Below are positions 1 to 6,619 of a DNA stretch of 11,577 nucleotides, in pieces (positions within the stretch are counted from its first letter, which is position 1; each line of letters opens with the position of its first letter). A program made the position numbers and the translations under genes. This stretch comes from JBBITW01 sp037440525 (GTDB taxonomy: Bacteria; Desulfobacterota; BSN033; UBA1163): the NCBI GenBank assembly GCA_037440525.1, contig JBBITW010000116.1, forward strand, positions 1 to 11,577, written 5' to 3'. Below the pieces are notes generated by a model that did no database searches, had not been told where the DNA came from, and was given only the letters and a program-made list of their open reading frames with translations.

Positions 1-33
1 CGTATCCCTGGTGAGATTCTCGTAGCTTGTCAT
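1..33 (-). CDS. Possible N-terminal fragment of an unidentified gene, cut by the window edge
   Basis: An ATG at 33-31 opens a frame with no stop through base 1, giving 11 codons (MTSYENLTRDT). An AGGA motif lies 6 bases upstream of the ATG, a good ribosome-binding distance. The gene would follow the fabF-like gene on the same strand after a gap of about 70 bases. The fragment is far too short to assign a family. It could be a chance open frame, although the correctly spaced Shine-Dalgarno motif makes a real start plausible. Confidence 0.3.
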   Translation of the reverse strand, partial: MTSYENLTRDT

Positions 34-78
34 TAAATTTCCTGCTTCAATGAGGTATTACGGGGATTCAAAGAATTT

Positions 79-96
79 ATTCCCTAAAGAGGGAAT
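79..96 (-). terminator. Putative hairpin terminator after the fabF-like gene
   Basis: A perfect 7-bp inverted repeat (ATTCCCT / AGGGAAT) with a 4-base loop begins about 10 bases past the stop codon of the ketoacyl synthase gene. In the transcribed direction it is followed by AAATTCTTTG, which is only partly U-rich. It is therefore a weak intrinsic terminator at best, and could instead be a 3' stabilising hairpin. Confidence 0.35.
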
Positions 97-106
97 CTGG
101 ATTGCC

Positions 107-1462
107 TTAGTGGGAAGATCCTTCTTCGAATCTTTTTATCAGGATTGAACTATTTACCCCACCAAAGCCAGCAGATATGGAGAGGCCAATTCTTACATCT
201 TTCCTTCTGGCCTCGTTTGGGACATAATCAAGATCGCATTCAGGGTCAGGAAACTCATAATTAACTGTGGGATGGATGATCCCCCTCTCAATTGCTAAGA
301 TTACAGCAATGAGTTCAACCCCTCCAGCAGCACCCATCATGTGACCTGTGATTGATTTCGTAGAACTTATAGGAATATTATAAGCATATTTCCCGAAGAC
401 ATCCTTAATCACCTTTGTTTCAACCCTGTCATTCAATGGGGTTGATGTACCATGAGGATTTATATAATCTACTTCTTCTGGAGAAACACCAGCCATCTGA
501 AGAGTATCCCTCACAGCTTTTGCGAGGGCCTTTCCAGAAGGATCTGGTTCTGTAAGATGATAGGCATCAGCAGTCATACCAAATCCAATAACCTCACCAT
601 AGATATGTGCCCCTCTCATCTTTGCATGTTCCAGTTCCTCAAAGACAATTATCCCTGATCCCTCTCCCATCACAAAACCATCCCTTTCACGATCAAATGG
701 CCTGCATGCCTTTTGTGGATCGTTGTTCCGCATTGACATGGCCCTCAGTGCATCGAAGCCTCCAAAGACATACGGAGTTATACAGGCATCAGCTCCTCCT
801 GTGACCATGATATCCTCTCCTCCTCTCTGAATCTGAAGGAAACTATTGATCATGGCATGTGTGGCAGAAGCACATGCAGTTGAGATAGCATAAGATGTCC
901 CCTGAATTTTAAAATACTCTGTTACATGGGATGTTATTGAACTCAAATATATATTTGGAAGGGCAAATGGAGAGATACTCCGGGGCCCCTTTCTTAAGAA
1001 TCTTTCATGGTAGTGCTCCATGAGCTCCATTGATTCTACACCAATTCCCAGGATCACCCCTATCTGAAAAGGATCTAAATTCCCGAGTTGATATTTACCT
1101 CTCAATTCTAAAGGATCTTCATCGTATTGTGGCTCTCTGCTTTCTATCTTTATACCTGCATCCTCGAGTGCAAGTTTGGTTGCTATAATTGCAAATTGCG
1201 ATGTCTTACCAAAGTACTTGGAGTGCTTACTCCTTTCAACATAATGACCAAAATCAAATCCTTCAATTGGTGAAGCAACCTGACATCTATACTGACTCAT
1301 ATCCATATTTGGAAACTCTATTCTTTTATAGGATGTCCTGCCATGTATCAAACTATCCCAGTAAGCCTCTTTCCCAATCCCAACAGGACTTACAATACCT
1401 AATCCTGTAATAACAACTCTTCTCTTAAAGTGTCCCAAATTGATCTCCTCTTTAAATTTCAT
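107..1462 (-). CDS. fabF: Beta-ketoacyl-[acyl-carrier-protein] synthase II family protein
   Basis: A cytoplasmic thiolase-fold condensing enzyme that would join an acyl chain to malonyl-ACP with loss of CO2. The Cys-His-His catalytic set is complete: Cys197 in STACAS, His337 in NPHGTST and His374 in TGHMMGAAG, with the supporting Lys369 in SSTKS. The glycine-rich C-terminal motif (GFGGVNSS) is also present. At 451 residues it is longer than the usual ~410-415. The excess is an N-terminal stretch before KRRVVITGLG and an acidic, charged insertion around residues 108-130. The ATG at 1462 has no close Shine-Dalgarno; a TTG at codon 9 (1438) has a strong one, so the mature start may be there. No acyl carrier protein, FabD, FabG or FabZ gene is adjacent, so it may serve a specialised acyl product rather than bulk fatty acid synthesis. 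The family call is firm; the exact role and the fabF symbol are inferred. Confidence 0.9.
   Translation of the reverse strand: MKFKEEINLGHFKRRVVITGLGIVSPVGIGKEAYWDSLIHGRTSYKRIEFPNMDMSQYRCQVASPIEGFDFGHYVERSKHSKYFGKTSQFAIIATKLALEDAGIKIESREPQYDEDPLELRGKYQLGNLDPFQIGVILGIGVESMELMEHYHERFLRKGPRSISPFALPNIYLSSITSHVTEYFKIQGTSYAISTACASATHAMINSFLQIQRGGEDIMVTGGADACITPYVFGGFDALRAMSMRNNDPQKACRPFDRERDGFVMGEGSGIIVFEELEHAKMRGAHIYGEVIGFGMTADAYHLTEPDPSGKALAKAVRDTLQMAGVSPEEVDYINPHGTSTPLNDRVETKVIKDVFGKYAYNIPISSTKSITGHMMGAAGGVELIAVILAIERGIIHPTVNYEFPDPECDLDYVPNEARRKDVRIGLSISAGFGGVNSSILIKRFEEGSSH
1436..1450 (-). promoter_or_regulatory. Ribosome-binding site and TTG that may be the true start of the fabF-like gene
   Basis: GAGGAG at 1450-1445 is followed by 6 bases and then an in-frame TTG at 1438-1436 (codon 9 of the longest frame). 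The resulting protein would begin MGHFKRRVVITGLG, closer to normal FabF N-termini. The ATG at 1462 has its nearest GAGG about 16 bases away. The -10 element proposed for this gene ends only a few bases before that ATG, which would make the ATG nearly leaderless. Confidence 0.5.
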
Positions 1463-1466
1463 GTTA

Positions 1467-1523
1467 TTCTTATCTTTTCCTCATCCCTTTGTCAAGAAAG
1501 GAATCAAAGGTTTCTTAAAAAGT
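1467..1523 (-). promoter_or_regulatory. Putative promoter of the fabF-like gene with a shared upstream box
   Basis: On the minus strand there is a perfect -35 hexamer TTGACA (1495-1490), a 17-base spacer and a weak -10, TAAGAA (1472-1467). Exactly 21 bases upstream of TTGACA lies ACTTTTT (1523-1517). The same arrangement occurs before nrdJ and before the TAXI operon. From 1527 to 1490 this copy matches the nrdJ copy at 31 of 38 positions by my count. The -35 and upstream box are clear; the -10 is poor, so activity is inferred. Confidence 0.5.
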
Positions 1524-1708
1524 CCTGAAGTATTATTTACCATAACATCTACATTATTTATTAATGGGAGCATAAAATAAATGACACCTTGATAAGGGTT
1601 CGGCAAGCCACAAGGGCTTGCCCTACGGGAGATTAACGAATCTAAGGCGTAGGGCAAGGGCTTGTCCCTTGCCATATTTGGTTTCATTATAAGTTTTTCA
1701 GAGACCTC
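1508..1708. repeat. MITE-like element with imperfect terminal inverted repeats
   Basis: The left end reads AGGTTTCTTAAAAAG (from 1508). The right end, read on the minus strand from 1708, is AGGTCTCTGAAAAAC, so 12 of the first 14 bases match. The interior (about 200 bp) has no credible gene, and its centre folds into strong hairpins. The left end is almost identical to 11485-11504 near the other end of the window, showing that this end sequence is dispersed. The element sits 19 bases past the stop of the peptidase gene and overlaps the upstream part of the fabF promoter. I cannot identify target-site duplications with confidence. The size and structure fit a non-autonomous palindromic intergenic element. 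Confidence 0.5.
1602..1673. repeat. Nested palindromic hairpins inside the repeat element
   Basis: Three competing structures are visible. GGCAAGC (1602-1608) pairs with GCTTGCC (1616-1622). CTTGCCCTACG (1617-1627) pairs with CGTAGGGCAAG (1648-1658), and an inner AGATT/AATCT stem closes on the loop AACG. GGCAAGGG (1653-1660) pairs with CCCTTGCC (1666-1673) across the loop CTTGT. The middle stem excludes the outer two. The structure could act as a bidirectional terminator between the peptidase and fabF genes, but it lacks a clear T-tract. Confidence 0.7.
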
Positions 1709-1727
1709 AATCATCTTATAGAGTATT

Positions 1728-2804
1728 TCACTTCGAGTGACTTCCGGGGATATTAAAAATTCCTCTTTCTCTCATCCATCGATCTAAATATGAGGAAGGC
1801 TTATCTCCTGATTCCTTGATAATCTTAAATAACTCAATCATCTTTTTTAAATCATTTCCTAAATAGTGATAAATGGCCTTAAATTTTTTTAGTCGATGGG
1901 TATATTGACGATAGGCCAGAAGAAGCGCATTGTTAAGTTCAAAGAGATCGAAATTTTTATAGGATTCTGTTTTGAGCTTATCTTTAATTTCTTTAAATTC
2001 TTCCTTTATTGAATTGAAGATTTCTTCCCTCCCCTTAATCTTCTCCTCTTTCGGAATAGGTCTTTCATAGAAACTGGCCAGGCGCCTGCATACTTCATCT
2101 ATCCATTCGGAGAAAATGAAATCATCCTCCTGGTAATCTATTGCCAATAATACCTTATCTGATTCAATACCATATCTCTCGGTTAAAAAATCTATTGAAC
2201 CCTGATTCCCGACAAATGTTGCTATCTGTTCATTCAGCTCTGTTTCTCCTTTAAAATAGATTGTGCTATGGGTCATCTCGTGTAGGATGATATTTGAAAG
2301 TGTTGGTTCATCCCAATCGAGCATGGTAGAAAAGATTGGATCTTTAAACCACCCAAGTGTGCTATAAGCATTTACACTCTGGATAAAAGTATCATGTCCC
2401 TTCTCTTCAAGGAATGTCTTCTCTTTTAGGGCATCCTTCATCTTAAAAAAACTTTTATATGTCACCTTACCCAAAATGGGAAAATTCCAGCTATAAAGTT
2501 CGAGGCTGTCCTTCTTAGAAGCAGTGATGACATATAATACTGGCCCTTTTATTTCAAAAAATTTTGAATAACTATCTGTCTTTCTTAACCCGAGCCTCTC
2601 CTCACCAAATCGCTTAACCTCCTGGATGAACTGAATCTTCTCCTTTGATTCATTGCCTATTTCATCTCTTTCCAGAATCTCATGAATGGGAATACTATGG
2701 AAGGTTATGTATGATTGATGCCATCCTAACTTAGATATATAAAGGAGATTTGTGCAACCGATTAAAGGAATTACGAAGAGAAGAAGAGATAGAAGAGGTT
2801 TCAA
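1728..2804 (-). CDS. Putative zinc aminopeptidase lipoprotein (Aminopep / DUF2265 family)
   Basis: A 358-residue protein with a lipoprotein signal peptide: a short basic start, a hydrophobic run and the lipobox LIGC with Cys17 as the predicted acylation site. It should be anchored in the membrane facing the periplasm. A metallopeptidase zinc motif HEMTH is at residues 175-179, and Glu192 in NEQIA, 17 residues further on, is the likely third ligand. Together with the overall pattern this resembles the putative aminopeptidase family PF10023; its substrate is not known. The start is a TTG in a TTGA overlap with the permease stop, preceded by GAGGAGAGGAG, so translation is probably coupled to the permease. 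The C-terminal half is highly charged and helical in appearance. The link to the transporter is inferred from gene position only. Confidence 0.8.
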   Translation of the reverse strand: MKPLLSLLLFVIPLIGCTNLLYISKLGWHQSYITFHSIPIHEILERDEIGNESKEKIQFIQEVKRFGEERLGLRKTDSYSKFFEIKGPVLYVITASKKDSLELYSWNFPILGKVTYKSFFKMKDALKEKTFLEEKGHDTFIQSVNAYSTLGWFKDPIFSTMLDWDEPTLSNIILHEMTHSTIYFKGETELNEQIATFVGNQGSIDFLTERYGIESDKVLLAIDYQEDDFIFSEWIDEVCRRLASFYERPIPKEEKIKGREEIFNSIKEEFKEIKDKLKTESYKNFDLFELNNALLLAYRQYTHRLKKFKAIYHYLGNDLKKMIELFKIIKESGDKPSSYLDRWMRERGIFNIPGSHSK

Positions 2805-4747
2805 TCTCCTCTCCTCAATTTCTGTAAGATTATCACCAGAGCCATCAGAGCAAATCCAATGGTGTCGTAAATTGGAACCGGATAAACCAGAAGCAAGCCA
2901 GCCACCAGAAGCATAATTCTTTCATAAAGGGTTGCCTTTTTCAAGAACCAATTCTCAACTCCACCTGCAAGAGCAGCAATCCCAAAGAATGCTGTAATTG
3001 TTGTCCAGATTATATCACTTGGAGATCCCTTCAACAAAATACCAACCCCCTTTGGATCAAGTGTAAACATAAATGGAACTATGAAGGCAGGCAGTGTATA
3101 TTTCCAGGCATACATAGTCGTCTTATAAGGATTACCTTTTGTCAGAGCGGCAGCTGCAAAACATGAGAGTGCTGTTGGTGGGGAGACCTCCGAAAGAATT
3201 GCATAGTAGAAGACAAACATGTGTGCAGCAAAGTCCGGCACACCTAACTGCGTCAGGGCTGGTGCTGTTATCACAACGGCAATGATATAGGAGGCTGTAA
3301 CAGGAACTGCCAGGCCAATAACCCACACAATGATTGCTGTATAGATGGCTGTAAGGAGGACACTTCCGCCTGCATAGGCAATTATAATAGAGCTGAACTT
3401 TAATCCAAGACCTGTAAGGGTTACTACCCCAACAATAATCCCTGCGGCTGCACATGTAGAGGCAACGCTCAGAACACCGATTGAACCGTTCCGCAAAGCA
3501 AGGATTAACTTTTTTGGATTAAGAGCAGTCTCTTTCCTGATAAAACTCACTAAAAAGGCAACTACAGTCGCCCAGAATACAGCCATTATCGGAGTAAAAC
3601 CAAAAATCATTATTACAACAATGGCAATAAGTGAGATGAAGTGGAAGCCATAGAGCTTTGTTAATTCCCACAGGGTGTAGGTCTTATCGAAGGTGATCTC
3701 TTTTACTCCAAACTTTTTTGCATCTAATTCAACCATTAAAAAGATAGACCAGTAATAGAGGCATGTTGGAATACACGCCATAATTATAACATCGAGGTAT
3801 GAGATCTTTAAGAATTCTGCAATGAGAAATGCAGCCGCCCCTAAGACAGGTGGGGATAGAATTGCTCCGATCCCACCTGCTGAAAGGAGTCCACCTGCAG
3901 CCTCCCTGCTGTAACCTGCCCTTGCGAGCATGGGATAAGCGACAGAGCCGAGGGTAACAGTCGTTGCTACACCACTTCCTGATGGCCCACCGAGGAGGAA
4001 GGAGGCAAGTGTTACTGTCCTGCCGGCTCCTGTGGGTTTTCCACCCATGGCAGCAAAGGAGAAGTCTATAAAAAACTTTCCTGCACCTGAAACCTCGAGA
4101 AATGCCCCATATATTGTAAACAGGATAATGAATGTGGATGAGACATCAATAGGTACCCCAAATATTCCTTCAAGAGTCATATACATATGACCAACAAGGC
4201 GACCAATATCATACCCCCGATGAGTCCATGGTTCCGGGAGATAGGGGCCAATAAATGCATAAATTATAAAGGCAACCACTACCAGAGGCATAATTAAACC
4301 TGTTGTTCTTCGGGTTGCTTCCAAAATAAGAAGTATCAGTATAACTCCAAAAAGGATATCCCAGGAATTTGGAACAACAGATCTATATATAAATTCCTCA
4401 AAGTCAATGAACATATATACAATTACAACGATACCAAGAAGGGAAAGTAGATAGTCGTAGAATAAAATTTTATTCTTAAACCGCTTAAAAGAAGGAAATA
4501 CCAGGAATGAAAGGAATAGGACGAACATCACATGAATGCCTCTTAAAATCTGTGTAATGATTACACCGATAGCGGCATAGAGATGGATAAGTGACATCAA
4601 AACCGCCACAGAGGTTATGAAATACTCCATTTTCCCAGTCAGCCGGCGTGATGGTCCTTCCTCTTCCTCAATATACTTCTCGGCCTCCCTCAAAACCTCT
4701 TCTGTAATCACAATCTCATGGTTCTTTTCTATTTTATCTTCTTTCAT
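2801..4747 (-). CDS. TRAP transporter fused permease subunit (DctQM-type, TAXI system)
   Basis: A 648-residue polytopic inner-membrane protein that merges the small (4-TM, DctQ-like) and large (12-TM, DctM-like) TRAP permease subunits in one chain. A charged cytoplasmic N-terminus of about 40 residues precedes the membrane segments. Family hallmarks are the glycine-rich block from about residue 253 (GGPSGSGVATT), the motif SAGGIGAILSPPVLGAA near 289-305, and the later block YYAILSEVSPPTALSCFAAAA near 514-533. Such permeases drive uptake of organic anions with a sodium or proton gradient, using a periplasmic binding protein. The TAXI binding-protein gene and DUF1850 gene lie immediately upstream, the standard arrangement for this subfamily. 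The ATG is 27 bases after the DUF1850 stop. The substrate cannot be read from the sequence. Confidence 0.95.
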   Translation of the reverse strand: MKEDKIEKNHEIVITEEVLREAEKYIEEEEGPSRRLTGKMEYFITSVAVLMSLIHLYAAIGVIITQILRGIHVMFVLFLSFLVFPSFKRFKNKILFYDYLLSLLGIVVIVYMFIDFEEFIYRSVVPNSWDILFGVILILLILEATRRTTGLIMPLVVVAFIIYAFIGPYLPEPWTHRGYDIGRLVGHMYMTLEGIFGVPIDVSSTFIILFTIYGAFLEVSGAGKFFIDFSFAAMGGKPTGAGRTVTLASFLLGGPSGSGVATTVTLGSVAYPMLARAGYSREAAGGLLSAGGIGAILSPPVLGAAAFLIAEFLKISYLDVIIMACIPTCLYYWSIFLMVELDAKKFGVKEITFDKTYTLWELTKLYGFHFISLIAIVVIMIFGFTPIMAVFWATVVAFLVSFIRKETALNPKKLILALRNGSIGVLSVASTCAAAGIIVGVVTLTGLGLKFSSIIIAYAGGSVLLTAIYTAIIVWVIGLAVPVTASYIIAVVITAPALTQLGVPDFAAHMFVFYYAILSEVSPPTALSCFAAAALTKGNPYKTTMYAWKYTLPAFIVPFMFTLDPKGVGILLKGSPSDIIWTTITAFFGIAALAGGVENWFLKKATLYERIMLLVAGLLLVYPVPIYDTIGFALMALVIILQKLRRGD

Positions 4748-4774
4748 ACTCCACTCTAAGGATTCTGATTTCTT

Positions 4775-5281
4775 TCAGGATGATAAACCCAAGACTTTTA
4801 TAAGCTCATCAATCATATATCTCCCCAAAGAAATTGTCTCTACCCTTAAGCGAATCCTATCCCCTCTGTCACCAATCTCGCTAAGATAAATCTTTTTATC
4901 ATTGATAAGAACCCCCTGTCCCTCTCCCATTCCCCTTCTCATTATGAAAACCGCCCCCAATCTTTGATTGAGGAGGTGAAACTCCTTCGTTTCATCAAAT
5001 CCATAATACTCCATGACCGCGGGGCTTTTTGTCCTTATACCTGTAAGGATAATTGAATCCTTCTCTATTAGAAATTCTTCAACTACCGGCTCCCCATAGA
5101 TTGAATGGATATAGTAAAGTGAAAATTTTTTAGATGGTCCTATTCGAATATGGATATTTTTTTTATGATCCATATTCTCTAAGTGAAGGATAGGGACCTT
5201 CTTTNNNNNNNNNNGAAAAAGCCCTCCTAACAAGATAAAGATTATAATCAATGTCAGGAGGGAGAATAACTTTCTGCTCAA
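4775..5281 (-). CDS. DUF1850 domain-containing protein of the TAXI-TRAP operon
   Basis: A protein of about 168 residues with one N-terminal hydrophobic segment (roughly residues 5-22), then a soluble domain carrying the DUF1850 signature YYIHSIYGEPVVEEF at 56-70 and a following ILTGIRTKSPAVMEYYG stretch. DUF1850 proteins are typically encoded between or beside TAXI binding proteins and fused TRAP permeases, as here; their biochemical role is unknown, and an accessory role in transport is an inference. The TTG start directly follows the TAA of the binding-protein gene in the same frame, so no longer N-terminus is possible. Its Shine-Dalgarno is weak. Residues 23-26 are undetermined because ten N bases interrupt the gene. 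The frame is consistent on both sides of the gap. Confidence 0.85.
   Translation of the reverse strand: MSRKLFSLLTLIIIFILLGGLFXXXXKKVPILHLENMDHKKNIHIRIGPSKKFSLYYIHSIYGEPVVEEFLIEKDSIILTGIRTKSPAVMEYYGFDETKEFHLLNQRLGAVFIMRRGMGEGQGVLINDKKIYLSEIGDRGDRIRLRVETISLGRYMIDELIKVLGLSS
5205..5214. other. Assembly gap (ten N) inside the DUF1850 gene
   Basis: Ten undetermined bases lie just after the N-terminal membrane segment of the DUF1850 protein. Because the signal segment and the conserved domain are in the same frame with ten bases between them, the true gap is probably 10 bases, or another length that leaves remainder 1 when divided by 3. The run may be a placeholder of arbitrary length. Confidence 0.95.
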
Positions 5282-6244
5282 TTATTTAATCTTCAGTCCT
5301 TTCTCAGTGAAGTAACGGATTGCTCCTGGATGGAATGGTATTGGAGAAGCTCCCGCAGCCTGTGGTTCAAGTGAAAGCCACCTTGCCTCCCTATGGACAG
5401 CTACCAACTCTGGTTTATGATCGAAGAGGGTTTTTACAATATCATAAGCCACACTCTCCTTCATTTTCTCATTGCAGATTAAAAGATTCCAAACCACAGC
5501 AATTGAAACGTCCACATCCTGACCAGGATAAGTCTTTGCAGGGATAATCCCCTTAACATAAAGGGGCCCGTACTTTTCTCTCATTTTAGGAATTGCATCT
5601 TCATGGCCGATCAGTTTGATTTTAATCCCAGGGGTGGCTCCCAGATCGGTTACTGAGGCTGTTGGAAGACCTCCATCCCAGAAATAAGCATCGATTTTTC
5701 TATCCTTCAAGGCCCCTGCTGATTCGGAAGCACCCAATTTATCCCGTGTCATATCCTTATCTGGGTCCAGTCCATAGGCCTCAAGAACTCTCAAGGCCTT
5801 TACTTCAGTACCACTACCCGGGGCGCCTGTTGATACCCTCTTCCCCTTCAGGTCTGTCACTTTTTCAATCCCTTTGCCTTCTAAGGTTACAATATGCATA
5901 TTATTTGGATAAAGGACAGCAACTGTTCTTAAAGGAATCTTCTCTTTAAATTTCCCCTTTCCCTGATAGGCATCCCATCCCACATCTGCCATTATAAGGG
6001 CTAAATCTGACTTTCCACCACCAACCAGAAGGCAGTTATCAACAGATGCTGTTGTAACTTCGGCAGTTGCCTCCACATAGGGAATATACTTTGAGAGGAT
6101 ATTTGCCATTCCTCCACCCAATGGATAATAGACACCTCCTGTTCCACCTGTTGCAATGGAAAGCCTTACTGACTTTTGGGCCCATACACTTGAGAGGCCA
6201 AGGATAAAAATTAAAATGACTAAAATCGTAAAAAGTCGTTTCAT
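5282..6244 (-). CDS. TAXI family TRAP transporter solute-binding protein
   Basis: A 320-residue periplasmic binding protein. An N-terminal signal peptide (KR followed by a hydrophobic core, probable cleavage after Ala22 in SVWA) leads into the family signature SIATGGTGGVYYPLGGGMA at about 29-47. A second characteristic glycine motif, STGAPGSGTEVKA, is at 138-150. The TAXI family delivers small organic anions to fused TRAP permeases; a few members are known to bind glutamate-like ligands, but the ligand here cannot be deduced. The ATG has a strong AGGAGG about 9 bases upstream. It is the first gene of the operon, with DUF1850 beginning at the very next base after its stop. Its promoter lies about 200 bases upstream, so the mRNA leader is long and contains repeat-derived hairpins. 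Confidence 0.95.
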   Translation of the reverse strand: MKRLFTILVILIFILGLSSVWAQKSVRLSIATGGTGGVYYPLGGGMANILSKYIPYVEATAEVTTASVDNCLLVGGGKSDLALIMADVGWDAYQGKGKFKEKIPLRTVAVLYPNNMHIVTLEGKGIEKVTDLKGKRVSTGAPGSGTEVKALRVLEAYGLDPDKDMTRDKLGASESAGALKDRKIDAYFWDGGLPTASVTDLGATPGIKIKLIGHEDAIPKMREKYGPLYVKGIIPAKTYPGQDVDVSIAVVWNLLICNEKMKESVAYDIVKTLFDHKPELVAVHREARWLSLEPQAAGASPIPFHPGAIRYFTEKGLKIK

Positions 6245-6285
6245 GAAATTCTCCCTCCTTTCGCTTATTTAATATTTTTACTAAA

Positions 6286-6304
6286 AGCCTTTCATCCAAA
6301 GGCT
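6286..6304 (-). promoter_or_regulatory. Hairpin in the TAXI operon leader
   Basis: AGCCTTT (6286-6292) and AAAGGCT (6298-6304) form a perfect 7-bp stem with a 5-base loop. In the transcribed direction it is followed by TTTAGTAAAAATATT, weakly resembling an intrinsic terminator, and it sits about 40 bases before the start codon. It could attenuate transcription or only cap the leader; the sequence does not decide. Confidence 0.35.
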
Positions 6305-6310
6305 AATCAG

Positions 6311-6425
6311 TCATTGCGAGCACCCCGCACTTGATGCGGGGGATGTGGCAATTTCATAGATTCCTCGCTTCGCTCGGAATGACAATTTAGTAAAGATTGC
6401 TTCGACTTCGCCTCGCAATGACAAT
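6311..6425. repeat. Cluster of three short palindromic intergenic repeat units (TCATTGCGAG type)
   Basis: TCATTGCGAG at 6311-6320 reappears inverted as CTCGCAATGA at 6412-6421. Three hairpin-capable units are visible. Unit 1 has ATTGC/GCAAT (6313-6317 / 6348-6352) enclosing the perfect stem CCCCGCA/TGCGGGG (6323-6329 / 6335-6341). Unit 2 has ATTCC/GGAAT (6360-6364 / 6376-6380). Unit 3 has ATTGC/GCAAT (6396-6400 / 6415-6419). Units 2 and 3 are similar in direct orientation, each containing a CTTCG-rich core and ending in AATGACAAT. This resembles dispersed palindromic repeats common in intergenic DNA of many bacteria. It lies between the proposed promoter and the TAXI gene, so it would be transcribed. 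Confidence 0.75.
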
Positions 6426-6445
6426 CTATAATCGCTCAATTTAGA

Positions 6446-6501
6446 TTTATATTAAATCTTAAAGAATTGTCAATAAAAAATTTCGAGACTTCTGAAAAAG
6501 T
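6446..6501 (-). promoter_or_regulatory. Promoter of the TAXI-TRAP operon with the shared upstream box
   Basis: On the minus strand there is a perfect TTGACA (6473-6468), a 16-base spacer and TATAAA (6451-6446), the best sigma-70-like promoter in the window. ACTTTTT (6501-6495) is placed exactly 21 bases upstream of TTGACA, as before nrdJ and fabF. The bases between are AT-rich just above the -35, in the position of an UP element. Transcription from here would give a leader of about 195 bases before the TAXI start codon. Confidence 0.7.
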
Positions 6502-6619
6502 ATTTAAAACAAATCTTATAGAATGGGGAGTTGGTTAAGGCGAAGGTTAGGAAGCCTGTTTAGGCAAAGTGAATGGGTGAAGAAATTTTTCCACCAGAGC
6601 TCTTATTTCCATTGCCCCT

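Noticed and set aside
1481..1714. 77-codon minus-strand open frame between the peptidase and fabF genes
   Set aside because: It covers almost exactly the palindromic repeat element, the protein has no recognisable domain, and there is no good ribosome-binding site.
3132..3455. 107-codon minus-strand frame inside the permease gene
   Set aside because: It is an alternative frame of the well-supported TRAP permease, with a Cys/Ser/Tyr-rich composition typical of a shadow frame.
6311..6425. CRISPR array or tRNA-like structure in the repeat cluster
   Set aside because: The units are unequal, alternate in orientation and lack uniform spacers; no cloverleaf with conserved tRNA bases is visible.
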